The translations under genes and the position numbers were made by a program. Below, piece after piece: positions 16,201-25,063 of a DNA stretch of 42,098 nt. Under the pieces are notes generated by a model. That model made no database searches. It saw only the letters and a list, made by a program, of their open reading frames with translations, and was not told the origin of the DNA. Every line of letters starts with the position of its first letter. The stretch's first letter is position 1. Source of the stretch: DAOUFU01 sp034429275 (lineage in GTDB: Bacteria > Chloroflexota > Anaerolineae > Aggregatilineales > Aggregatilineaceae); NCBI GenBank assembly GCA_034429275.1, contig DAOUFU010000047.1, positions 1 to 42,098 of the forward strand, given 5' to 3'.

Positions 16201-19200
16201 GCGGCTGCGCTGGGTCGAATCCAGCCGCAGCAGGCCGATCACCGTGCCGCCCGTCACCAGCGGCACCAGCAGCATCGTGGTGACATCCGGCGAGTGACGC
16301 ATTTCGGCCAAAAGTGCCGCGTCCGGATTATTCTCGATGTTCTCGATCACCAGCGGGATCAGCATGGTGCGCACCCGCTCGACCACCGGGCATTGGCCGA
16401 CATCATAAACCTCGGTGGGCGGTGCATCGCCACGCGGGTATTCAACGATCAGCACGGCCAGGTCGTTTTCAATATCCAGGTGCAAAGCCGCGCCCTCGTG
16501 GACATCGAGCGCGATGGCCGTCTCGCGCAACGCGATCTCCATGATGTTCTCCAAGTCGAGCGTCTGCGCCAGCGCCAGCGATACACGGTTGAGCAGGGCG
16601 AGGCGCTGTGCCTGCTGGTCAAGCGCCTGGGCGCGCGCGCTGGTTTCCTGGAACAACTGGGCGTTGTTCAGCGCCACCGCCGCCTGGTTGGCGAAGGTCA
16701 GCGCCAACTGCTCGTGCAACTGGGTATAGAAATGTGCCTCGACCTTTTCCAGCGCCAGCACACCCACCACTTCGCGCTTGCTGACCAATGGCGCGCCCAG
16801 CCAGTTCTTGAAGCTGCTCTGAGCACCATACGGGAAGCGCGGATCGCCAGCGCCGACATCGCCCACGTTGATGACCTGGGCATTGAGCGCGAGGTCCTGG
16901 AACAGCGGGCTGTCCTCGACGGCGACACGCAGACCGATCAATTCCTCCGGGGTGGGCGATCCGGGTACGGTATAGCCGCGCGCCGCGACGATGCGCAGCT
17001 CGTCACCTGTCTCGGTCTTGAGCCACAACGACACGCCGTCATAGGGGATCACGCGTTCCAAAGCGTCGAGCACCAGGTCGATCACCTGGTCAGGTTCGAG
17101 CGTGGAGGTGATCTGGCCGGAAACCTCCGACAGCGCCGACATCTGGATGGCCCGGCTTTCGAGGTCTTTTTCGAGCAGGGCGCGCTCGGTCACATCTTCG
17201 ACCAGCAGCACCACGCCCGTGACGCGCCGCTGTTCCAGCATCGGGTAAACGTAATAGTTGCGGATCGAGGCTTCGCCGGAGGCGTTGCGGCGCTCGACTT
17301 CGCCTACCATCTGCGGCGCGCCAACCCCCAGCGCAATCGCAATCGGCTCGCGCAAAAATTCGGCATAATCCGGGCGATATTCAAACAGCGAGCGGCCCAC
17401 CGCCTCGGTTGACCAGCCATACCATTCGGCCATGAAGCTGTTGACGCGGCGAATCACCAGGTCGCGGTCCATCACCACGATGCCCTGCTGGATCGACTCG
17501 ACCACCGACTGGTTGAAAATCGTCAGGCTGAGCGTCTCGTTATACAGACGCGCCTTTTCAATCGCCAGCGATGCCTGCCCGGCGATCGTCTCTGCCAGCT
17601 CGATTTCTTCGGGAGTGAATTCGCGCGGCTTGCTCGAGTCCAGGCCAATCGTGCCGACCACCTTGTCGCCCACGACCAACGGCACGATCATCAGCGAGAC
17701 GGTACCGCGCGCGCGCAGCGCTTCCCACGCCGGCTCGAACGCCGGATCGTTCAGCACGTCCACTGAGGCCAACGGGCGGTGAGTCTTGCGCACGATCTCG
17801 ATCGAGCGGTTGCCGGCAATCTTCAGCTTGAGCGGCGGCACTTCCTCGGTGAAGGGGTAACTCAACACCAGGTCGGCTTCGGCGTCGTTGTCAGGATCAA
17901 ACAGCACCAAGCCGCCAAAATCGACCTGCAAAATCTCGGCCAGCTCGCTCAGCACGCTGCGGTAAATTTCCTGGGCATCGAGCGTTTGCGACAGGCGCGT
18001 GGTCACGCGGTTGATCAGGGCCAGGCGCTGCGCCTGCGCGTCAAGCTGCTCGGCGCGGACCTGCGTCTCGTTGAACAGGTGAGCTTTTTCGATCGCTACC
18101 GCTGCCTGGTTGGCCGCCGTGCGGGCCAGCCCAATCTCAGCGGCGGTGAAGATGCGCGGAGTCGCCGAATCCAGGCCGATCGTGCCAATCACGTTATCGC
18201 CCCGCATCACCGGAATGATGATCATGGCCTTGGTGCCGCGCGGATCCTGGCTGGCGCGCAGCGATTCGTAGCGCGGATCGTTCAGGTCGTTCAGCACCAC
18301 GATATCGCGCGTAGCGAAGATTTGCTCGGCGATCGGGTTGCCGACCAGCGGCACGACCATGTTAGGCATGGGCGGATCGTCGGGATGCGTGCTGAGCACC
18401 AGGCGCGCTGAATCGGGCGACTCGATCAGCATCAGCCCGCCGGACTGCATCCCCAGCGCGCTCTGCAGTTCCTCGATCACCATGCGGTAGACGTCCATCG
18501 GCTCGGTCGTCCCGGCCAGGCGCTGCGACAGCCGGTTGAGCGCCGCCAGACGAAGCGCCTGGCTGTTAAGCTCGCGCGCGCGCTGCTCGGCTTCGGCCAG
18601 CAGGTTGGCTTTTTCGAGCGCGACCGTCACCTGGTTGGAGATCGTCTCCGCCAGCTCGATCTCCGCAGCAGTGAAGCTGTGTGGCTCGCTGAAATCCAGC
18701 CCGACCGAACCTACAAGCTGCCCACCCATGAACAGCGGCACGACCATCAGCGAGACGGTGCCACGCGCCCGCAGAACATCGCGGTCGGAGGTGAAGCGCT
18801 CATCGGTCAGCACAGAGTCGGACACGACCGGCCTGCGTGTCTGGCGAATCAGTGCGGTCGCCTGGTTGTGGGCCAGGTCCAGCCGCACCTTGCCGCGCGC
18901 CTGGGCTTTGGGGTGCGAATCCAGGATCAGCGAACCGGCGCCATCATCCTCCACCAGCACCACGCCGCCATACTGCGCGCCCAGCACGTCCTGCAATTCT
19001 TCCAGCGCAATCCGGTAAATCTCGTCGGGCGTGATGGCCTGGGCCAGACGCCCGGCCACACGGTTGATCTGCGCGAGGCGGCGAGCCTGTGCGGTCATTT
19101 CGGCGGAACGCTGCTGGGTCTCGGCGAACAGGCGGGCATTGTCCATCGCTACCGCCGAGAGGTTCGCCAGGCGCTGGATCAGTTCCAGGTTGTCCTGGAA

Positions 19201-22200
19201 ACCGGTGGGCGTATCCTGGTCACTGCCCAGCCGCAGCGTGCCCAAAGTCTGTCCACCTGCGATCATGGGTACGAGCAGCGTGCTGCGCTCGCCCTGTCCC
19301 CGCCACCCGCTCAGATCGCTCAGGCGGCTGTGCGCGCGCTTATGATCTTTGTGCAGGAACAGGCGCGCTTCCCTGGCGTTGAAAACCTGCCCGGTGGCCG
19401 TCCCGTCGAGCGCGATCGGCTCATCCGGCAGCACCGAGACATCGCCCTCGCTCATGACCACGCGCAGCACGTCAAACTGGTTGACCTCGCCGTTGAAGAT
19501 CGCCACACTCATCTGGCTGAACGGGACCATCTGCTGGAAGCCGCGCGCCATGGCCTGGATCACCGCCTCGGTACTCAGCGAGCCGGAGACCACCTCCATC
19601 ACTTCATTGATGCGCTGTTCCTGTTCGGCCTGGCGCACCGTTTCTTGATAGAGGCGCGACGTTTCGATCGCGGCAGCAGCCTGCGAGGCGAACAACTCGA
19701 ACGGCTGGAGCGATGCCTCGGTGGGCACACGGCCATCCGCCGGGTTGTACATCTCGATGATGCCGATGATACGCTTTTGTTCCTGGCCCACCAGCGGCAG
19801 GAAGAACACATCCTGAGGGTGCCACACGTCATCGGGCACGTCGGGCAGGGTTTCCGCCGTGGTCAGATGCAGATTGGCGCGCACCCAGGGACGGTTGTAG
19901 CGCATGTAATATCCCGCACCCAGCCGCAGTTCGAAGAATTCCAGGTCGTTGATCCACTTGCGCCAGGTTTCGCCGGGGGTGGCGTTGTCCGCCAACATCC
20001 GCGCTTCTTCGGGGGTATAGCCCGCGCTGATCAGGGCGGTAGGTTCCAGCTTTTCGTCGCGCAGGGTGATGATCACATGACCCCACCCCGCCTGGTGGAT
20101 ACCATCGGCCACGACCTGCAAACGTGCGGGCACATCGGCGGCGCTCTGAATCTGGCTGGCGACCATGTGAAGCTGTGCCAGGCGGTCGCGTTCGCGGCGG
20201 GTGGCTTCGGCTTCCTCGCGGATTCGCTCGACCAGCCGGTAGTTTTCGATGTTGAACGCTGCCTGGTTGGCGAAGATTTCGAGCGCTTCAACCGTGTGCA
20301 GGTCGGGCCGTCGCCCCGACTGGGGCGCATCAACCGACATGATGCCCAACAGCCGCCCACCCGATCCGTACAGTGGGACAATGAGCAGGTCTTCGGGGTC
20401 CCAGGCGCGCGGACCTTCACCGCGCTGCTGCACCACCTGGAGCACGGGCAGGCCATCGCGTAGCTCTTCTGCGCCCTGGGCGGGCAGGAAGTAGCTCTGG
20501 CTGATCTTGAAACGGTCCTGCATCAGGCCCATCGCCTGCTCAAGCGGAGGCGTGGTCTTGGCCATCTCCTGGAAGACCGGCACCGGCAGCCCGGCTTGAG
20601 CCGTGCGCCGCAGCACACCCGCGCGCTCGTCCACCAGGCTGAGCAGCACGGTGTTGAAGCCCACCGTCTCCTGCACACTGTGGGCGACTTCTTCGAGCAG
20701 TTCCGGCAGTGAAGCCCCCTGGCGGAACAGCTCACCCATGCGGAAGATGCGGCCCATACGGTCAGCACGCACACGGAGCTGCTCATTCGCGCGGATTTGT
20801 TCCTGGTAGCGGCGCGCGTTGGCGATGGCAGTGGTGGCCTGGTCGGTCAACGACAGCGCAAAATCAACCGCGCGCTGCCCAAAGGCAGCAGGAGCCGGGC
20901 TGTAGAGATGGATCAACCCGATGGCTTCATCCCCAAACGATATCGGAACCACCAGCGCCGAGCGTGCCTGGCGCGGCATGGGGTCATAGCCGGAATCGGT
21001 ATAATCATCAACTCGAATAACATCGTTGCGCAGCACCGATACCCGCTCGACGGGAGCCAGCGCCCGCAGGTTCCGGTTTTCCCCGATGCGCCGGTCGATT
21101 TCCGGCTGTTCGGGGTCTTCCCAGTCGGAGCGGTCGGCCAGCAGGATCACAGTGGCGGCGGTCGCATCGGTGGAGCGCAGAGCCTCCTGGCGGATCACCT
21201 CCAAAATGCGGTCCAGGTCCAGCGTCTGGCTGAGTTCGTGACCTACCCGCGTTAGCGATTCCAGTTCCTGCACGCGAGTCCGCAGATCGAGATCGGTGGT
21301 TGCGTACAGGCGCATCCGGTCTATCATCGCCGCGATCTGTACCGCCATCGCTGCCAGCAGGTCCACATCGCGATCGGTGAAATCGGTATCCGAAGCGCTG
21401 TTGGCGACCATCAACTCGCCGATGCTTCGATCTTGAATGATCAGCGGCACGATGATCGCCTGCCGCAGCCCAAACTGACTGACCAGCTTGTGATACTGCG
21501 GCAGCACGCGCCCATCAGTGCGCATATCGCTGGTGAGCAAGGGACGGCGCGTGACCAGAACGCTCTGCTCGAACCCAACCTCAAAGGTGTTGATCCGGTA
21601 CGGGCCGGGCAGGGTCGCGCCCCAGACATAGCCAGGGTCGATTACCAGCTCGCCCGCCCGGTCATCGACCAGTCCAACCGAGACAAAATTGGCCTCCAGC
21701 AGGTTGGAGACCGCAACCAGCACCATCTCTATGGTTTCGGCATTCTCGGTCTGCGGGCCGATCTGCGAAGCAAACTCGGTGATGGCGCGCAGCCCTTCGG
21801 CTTCGTGCGTGCGGCGCTGCATTTCGCGGTAGAGCCGGGCGTTGTCGATGAGAATGGCCGCCTGCCCGGCAAAGATCGAGAGGATGCGGGCATCGCTCTC
21901 GGTGAAATCGCGCCCATCGTGCCGGTTGGCCACCTGGATCACACCCAACCGCGCGCCGCTGACGGTCAGCGGTGCGAAGATTGTCTGCCGGATGCCCACC
22001 GCCGAGGCCAGCGCGGCAAGATCGGTGTTGGCCACCTCCGGGTCGCGGCGGATGGCGTTGGTATACCACGATTCACGCTCCTGCCAGAGCCGCGACACCG
22101 CGCTGTTGGGCGGTGAGGGAATCTGGTAGAAGTTCATGGTTTCTTCGTCTTCCATGCCGAAGAATGGGCGCTGAGCCACCAGGCACTGCTCGGCGGGATC

Positions 22201-23814
22201 GTAGAGCAGCACGCCGCACATCTCGACCTGCATCAGGTTGGCGATGCGCTCAGTGATCTGAGCATACAGCTCGTTGGGGTTGCGTAGCACAGAGAGCGCC
22301 TGCGCGATCTGCTGCAGGCCGCTTAGCTCGCGGTTGCGGCGCTGTTCTTCGGTATACAGGCGCGCGTTTTCGACCACGATGGCGGCCTGCGAAGCAAACG
22401 ACATCAAGGTGCGCATGTCGTCTTCGGTGAATCCCTGGCCGCGGCTTTTGTTGGCCACCAGCAGCAGTCCTACTCGCCGCGTGCCGCTGATCATCGGCAC
22501 CAGCGCCATGGTATTGATCGTGACAGCCTGGGCCACATCGTCGAAGCCCATCGCGTGCACCAGCGCCGGATCGACGCTGTTGTCGAACCACCAGGGCCGG
22601 TAATGCCAGATGGTGTGCAGCTCGTCATCGGGGGTCACCGAGAGGCGGTAACGCTGGATGAGCTGGTCGGGCACGCCGTAAAACGGCGACTGGGCGCGGA
22701 AGGTCCGCTCATCTTCGTCAAAGTGCAGCACGCCGCACAACTCCACCTTCATCAACGCGGCGATGCGCTGAGTCAGATGCCCATACATGGCGCGGTCGTC
22801 GCCCAGATGACTCATTGCCTCGGCAATCTGCTGCAAGCCGCCGAGTTCGTCTACACGGGCGCGCTGTTCAGAATAAAGACGGGCCGCTTCCAGCATGGCA
22901 GCGATCTGCCCGGATACCGCCTGCAGCAGCGCCGAATCCTGCCGGTCAAAAGCGCTGCGCTCGCGGTGCATCAGTTCCAGCGTGCCGATGAAGCGGTCGC
23001 CAATAGTCAGGGGCACACCGACAAAGCTCTGGAAGCCAGCCTGGTGCTCGCGCGGGGTGATGTCGTGCCGCCCGGAGACATCGTTGATGAGCAGAGGCTG
23101 ACGGTACATCGCGATCCAGCCCGCATAGCCATCGCCCACCGTGTAGGACTGCTCGGCGTCTGGGCCTGGGGCAAGGCTGCCGGTCGGCATCCGCAGCATC
23201 CGGCGGCCCACCGGCGACAGCGTCCGCGTCTCCGGGTTCCACAGGTTAAGCTCGCCGCAATCAAAGCTTACCGACGGTTCGATGCAGCGCAGCACCGCAT
23301 CAACAGCCTGGCCCAGGTCCATGTTGGCATGGATGGCCTGGGTCATATCGTCGAGCACGGCCAGCGCACGCAGGGGATCGTATTCGGTGAAGGTGGGCAA
23401 AAATGCGCCGGTCAGCTCGCGCATCACGACGACGGTGCGCTCGCCGGCTTCGCTGGGGATGACGTGCGACACGGCTTCGATCTGGCGCTGACCCAGGCGG
23501 AAGGAAGCATAGCCCGCGTCGGCCAGCAGGTCGTAGAGCGAATCGGGCGGCTGGATCATCTGGGCGATCAGCGTCAGGTTGGGCGCGCCGCCGTTGAGTC
23601 CAAACCAGCGCCGGGCCGCGTCGTTGGCGTACACAATACGACCACGCCCTTCGGCCATCAGGATGGCCTCATCGCTGTCCGCCAGGTTGACCGGCACCAC
23701 CGGACGCGCCTTAGCCGCCTGTGCCCGGCTGAACCCCTGCTGCGTCTGTCGCACCAGGGCATAGAGCCAGGCAAAGAAGATTCCGCCCGTGATAATCAGA
23801 TAGACTTCGATCAT
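13288..23814 (-). CDS. Giant multi-GAF/PAS sensor histidine kinase, 3508 residues
   Basis: An uninterrupted 10.5-kb gene. An N-terminal membrane helix (about residues 3-22) is followed by PAS1 (45-135), eleven GAF domains ending near residues 315, 483, 658, 835, 1000, 1191, 1386, 1560, 1736, 1911 and 2086, then PAS2 (about 2100-2210) and five GAFs ending near 2383, 2563, 2736, 2908 and 3118. PAS3 (3145-3255), HisKA with phospho-acceptor His3270 in VSHELRTP, and a HATPase_c domain (NLADNAFNYT, DTGIGIP, GTGLGLSIA) complete it. Each GAF ends in a signalling helix of the form AxxxENARLY. The kinase core looks intact. It lies 95 nt after a receiver-GGDEF gene and 3 nt before a CheY gene. Ligands are unknown. 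Confidence 0.95.
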   Translation of the reverse strand: MIEVYLIITGGIFFAWLYALVRQTQQGFSRAQAAKARPVVPVNLADSDEAILMAEGRGRIVYANDAARRWFGLNGGAPNLTLIAQMIQPPDSLYDLLADAGYASFRLGQRQIEAVSHVIPSEAGERTVVVMRELTGAFLPTFTEYDPLRALAVLDDMTQAIHANMDLGQAVDAVLRCIEPSVSFDCGELNLWNPETRTLSPVGRRMLRMPTGSLAPGPDAEQSYTVGDGYAGWIAMYRQPLLINDVSGRHDITPREHQAGFQSFVGVPLTIGDRFIGTLELMHRERSAFDRQDSALLQAVSGQIAAMLEAARLYSEQRARVDELGGLQQIAEAMSHLGDDRAMYGHLTQRIAALMKVELCGVLHFDEDERTFRAQSPFYGVPDQLIQRYRLSVTPDDELHTIWHYRPWWFDNSVDPALVHAMGFDDVAQAVTINTMALVPMISGTRRVGLLLVANKSRGQGFTEDDMRTLMSFASQAAIVVENARLYTEEQRRNRELSGLQQIAQALSVLRNPNELYAQITERIANLMQVEMCGVLLYDPAEQCLVAQRPFFGMEDEETMNFYQIPSPPNSAVSRLWQERESWYTNAIRRDPEVANTDLAALASAVGIRQTIFAPLTVSGARLGVIQVANRHDGRDFTESDARILSIFAGQAAILIDNARLYREMQRRTHEAEGLRAITEFASQIGPQTENAETIEMVLVAVSNLLEANFVSVGLVDDRAGELVIDPGYVWGATLPGPYRINTFEVGFEQSVLVTRRPLLTSDMRTDGRVLPQYHKLVSQFGLRQAIIVPLIIQDRSIGELMVANSASDTDFTDRDVDLLAAMAVQIAAMIDRMRLYATTDLDLRTRVQELESLTRVGHELSQTLDLDRILEVIRQEALRSTDATAATVILLADRSDWEDPEQPEIDRRIGENRNLRALAPVERVSVLRNDVIRVDDYTDSGYDPMPRQARSALVVPISFGDEAIGLIHLYSPAPAAFGQRAVDFALSLTDQATTAIANARRYQEQIRANEQLRVRADRMGRIFRMGELFRQGASLPELLEEVAHSVQETVGFNTVLLSLVDERAGVLRRTAQAGLPVPVFQEMAKTTPPLEQAMGLMQDRFKISQSYFLPAQGAEELRDGLPVLQVVQQRGEGPRAWDPEDLLIVPLYGSGGRLLGIMSVDAPQSGRRPDLHTVEALEIFANQAAFNIENYRLVERIREEAEATRRERDRLAQLHMVASQIQSAADVPARLQVVADGIHQAGWGHVIITLRDEKLEPTALISAGYTPEEARMLADNATPGETWRKWINDLEFFELRLGAGYYMRYNRPWVRANLHLTTAETLPDVPDDVWHPQDVFFLPLVGQEQKRIIGIIEMYNPADGRVPTEASLQPFELFASQAAAAIETSRLYQETVRQAEQEQRINEVMEVVSGSLSTEAVIQAMARGFQQMVPFSQMSVAIFNGEVNQFDVLRVVMSEGDVSVLPDEPIALDGTATGQVFNAREARLFLHKDHKRAHSRLSDLSGWRGQGERSTLLVPMIAGGQTLGTLRLGSDQDTPTGFQDNLELIQRLANLSAVAMDNARLFAETQQRSAEMTAQARRLAQINRVAGRLAQAITPDEIYRIALEELQDVLGAQYGGVVLVEDDGAGSLILDSHPKAQARGKVRLDLAHNQATALIRQTRRPVVSDSVLTDERFTSDRDVLRARGTVSLMVVPLFMGGQLVGSVGLDFSEPHSFTAAEIELAETISNQVTVALEKANLLAEAEQRARELNSQALRLAALNRLSQRLAGTTEPMDVYRMVIEELQSALGMQSGGLMLIESPDSARLVLSTHPDDPPMPNMVVPLVGNPIAEQIFATRDIVVLNDLNDPRYESLRASQDPRGTKAMIIIPVMRGDNVIGTIGLDSATPRIFTAAEIGLARTAANQAAVAIEKAHLFNETQVRAEQLDAQAQRLALINRVTTRLSQTLDAQEIYRSVLSELAEILQVDFGGLVLFDPDNDAEADLVLSYPFTEEVPPLKLKIAGNRSIEIVRKTHRPLASVDVLNDPAFEPAWEALRARGTVSLMIVPLVVGDKVVGTIGLDSSKPREFTPEEIELAETIAGQASLAIEKARLYNETLSLTIFNQSVVESIQQGIVVMDRDLVIRRVNSFMAEWYGWSTEAVGRSLFEYRPDYAEFLREPIAIALGVGAPQMVGEVERRNASGEASIRNYYVYPMLEQRRVTGVVLLVEDVTERALLEKDLESRAIQMSALSEVSGQITSTLEPDQVIDLVLDALERVIPYDGVSLWLKTETGDELRIVAARGYTVPGSPTPEELIGLRVAVEDSPLFQDLALNAQVINVGDVGAGDPRFPYGAQSSFKNWLGAPLVSKREVVGVLALEKVEAHFYTQLHEQLALTFANQAAVALNNAQLFQETSARAQALDQQAQRLALLNRVSLALAQTLDLENIMEIALRETAIALDVHEGAALHLDIENDLAVLIVEYPRGDAPPTEVYDVGQCPVVERVRTMLIPLVIENIENNPDAALLAEMRHSPDVTTMLLVPLVTGGTVIGLLRLDSTQRSRQFGPAQIEIAQTIASQAAIAVQNAALFEQTAIRTSELETLFESAQATAVTLDLDEVVRRVTVQMLTALGTDACTVFLWDDVSDQLTVRGEIGARDESVVAPQLGDIYALDEYPLRARALRERELVIVRSDDPTLPPGEKRLLDEHGAASRMLIPLVVNEISIGLVEVETLDPARYFRTETIRLARTLASQAAISIENARLQTETRRTVEEMYIINDMSSALSSANDLDQLLLVIEAQLPSLTEAQIIYVALYDAAAGEVSFPLAMNVLTDEPLELPAQPLGRDEFSHVIRHRAPLLLAGRTLGDVRRSLGIAPLMPETACFVGVPLFVGEEMIGVLAARDDRDPLAFSHNDQRILSTVGAQLAVAIQSTRLFQQTLQQAAELDQRVRDRTAELERERQHISTLYQITTELTTSLDMDRLLLRALTMVADAVGATQGAILQIDPISEQLFFRAKVGWPDRAAQRDGGSGSGSNGTPPTGIASTDEPLEVVTLDQGLAGWAVQHHENVVVDDVQSDPRWLRLGPADDLPRAAMIALIEANDDILGVMALYSETVGAFTPEQLRLVSAAANQVANAMNNAELYSLIRDQAERLGDMLRLEQVEATKSASILESVADGVMVTDETGNVIVFNSTAERLLGVPASRVLNQPQTIVTGLYGPRWAAAAAKWQQAPAEIEAGQFLEEQLTLDNGRIISVRISPVIMSDQFLGTVSVFRDITQAVEVDRLKSEFVATVSHELRTPMTSIKGYADLLMLGAAGTVTEQQMRFLETIKQNADRLSLLVNDLLDISRIDQGRVELKFSIIDVHELLDRVAGHVRGRSEDERREMEVIVELPEDQPLTIWGDFDKVAQVITNLADNAFNYTHPGGQITLSASAANDMTVIAVKDTGIGIPPSVGDQLYERFYRGAELHDLVMDTPGTGLGLSIARELVQVHGGRIWYDSVVGQGTTFYVELPAHPADGLTDDTAASVEANRE
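17544..19089. repeat. Tandem GAF duplication (GAF9-GAF11) inside the giant kinase
   Basis: Three consecutive units of about 175 codons share LxxxNRVxxRLxQ, EIYR, GGLVL and IGLDxSxPxxFTxxEIELAET. GAF9 and GAF11 both contain RARGTVSLM-VPL, and their DNA is almost identical over about 24 nt at 17681-17704 and 18737-18760. This points to duplication more recent than that of the other GAFs. Confidence 0.7.
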
Positions 23815-23909
23815 GTTCGGTATCTGGCTCTCATACCGCCGTGCCGTTTCTATCGCGCTACGCAGTCCCTCAGCCGATCCCGCGCGGCACGTGCCCTGCT
23901 TTCAGGCGC

Positions 23910-24818
23910 TCACCACTCGGTCGCAATCGAGACGTCGTCCTCGGCTCCACCCCGGCGGCGGCTCTCAGCAGCCAGTTCGGTAATCTCGCGAATATCGGCG
24001 AACTGGCGCGTCGCGTTCGAGATTGAGCCGACGGTCAGGGTCATTAACGGCACCTGCTCATCGTCTTTCATCATATAGCCCCGCTCGCGGTCGATGAATG
24101 AGTAATGCTGCTGGGCCTCTTCCGTGAAGCGGCTCACCAGTCGCTCGACCAGGCGTTCCGGTCGGTCGGCATAGGTGATCGCCACAAAATTATCGCTGCC
24201 CGCGTGCCCGATAAAATCGTTGGGTGTTCCCATCGAGTCCAGCACTTCGCTCATGACCAGGGCCATGAAGCGCAGCACCTCGTTGCCTGCCACGAATCCG
24301 TATACTTCTTTGAACGGTTCGTAATGATTGAGCTTGATATCAAGATAAGTCCAGACTTTGTCTTCGCGCATCAGCTCGCGCAGTTTTTCTTCGATCAGCG
24401 AGCTGCTGGGCAGGCCGCTGTTCGGATCGGTGTAGTTGTCGCGCTCGGCACGCTCGATCTGATTCTTGACACGCAGCTTGAGTTCTTCGATGTCGAACGG
24501 CTTGGTGATGTAGTCGTCCGCTCCCAGTTCCAACCCGGCGATCTTATCGCTGCGCTCGTCCTTCTGGGTCAGGAAAATGATCGGGATATGGCTGGTGCGC
24601 GTAGTCGAGCGCAGCTCACGGCACACATCATACCCGTTCATATCAGGCAGCATGATATCCAGCACGATCAACTGCGGAAGCTGCTTGCGGGTCAGGGTGA
24701 GCGCATCGCCGCCTCGCGGCGCAACTTGTACGTCGTAGCCCTGCCCGGTGAAGTAAATCCGCAGCATGTTGGAGATATCAAAATCATCTTCAACCACCAA
24801 GATCCGGCCCTTGCTCAT
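23910..24818 (-). CDS. Response regulator: receiver plus degenerate GGDEF domain
   Basis: A 302-residue protein. The receiver (about 5-120) has EDDFD, Asp in IVLDIMLPDMNG, and TKPFD. The C-terminal domain has the GGDEF fold order: SGLPSSSLIEEKL in place of LTGLPNR, LDIKLNHYEPFKEVYGF, and GHAGSDNFVAI where active enzymes read GGDEF. The signature is therefore AGSDN, so cyclic-di-GMP synthesis is unlikely; nucleotide or protein binding is more probable. ATG 24818 is set by GGAGGTG about 5 nt upstream, although the frame is open to 25043. It precedes the giant kinase by 95 nt. The 245-nt upstream gap holds two small inverted repeats (24904-24920, 25018-25035) and no clear promoter. Confidence 0.87.
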   Translation of the reverse strand: MSKGRILVVEDDFDISNMLRIYFTGQGYDVQVAPRGGDALTLTRKQLPQLIVLDIMLPDMNGYDVCRELRSTTRTSHIPIIFLTQKDERSDKIAGLELGADDYITKPFDIEELKLRVKNQIERAERDNYTDPNSGLPSSSLIEEKLRELMREDKVWTYLDIKLNHYEPFKEVYGFVAGNEVLRFMALVMSEVLDSMGTPNDFIGHAGSDNFVAITYADRPERLVERLVSRFTEEAQQHYSFIDRERGYMMKDDEQVPLMTLTVGSISNATRQFADIREITELAAESRRRGGAEDDVSIATEW

Positions 24819-25063
24819 ACATCCACCTCCCCAGGTCGTGGGGGACTGCTGGTCCTGCTGATCATCTGATCCATTAAGTGTGCCCGGCCTGCTCAACATC
24901 GGCGCACGGCGATGCCGTGCACGGCTGTACCTGCGACATGATCGCCAGGGTAATTCAACTATACTAGGGAATGCGTTTAAGCACCACTGAGAAATGCTAT
25001 GTTCTAATGGCGCAATACGCGCTAACTTTCTAGCGCAGGCCAAGCGGAACCCTAACCAAACCC

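Noticed and set aside
13483..20463. Several plus-strand frames of 500-600 codons inside the giant kinase
   Set aside because: They are shadows caused by high GC and codon bias, without recognisable domains or ribosome-binding sites.
13288..23814. Regular repeats that could suggest a CRISPR or satellite array
   Set aside because: The period is about 525 bp, the repeats are diverged and coding, and correspond to GAF domains.
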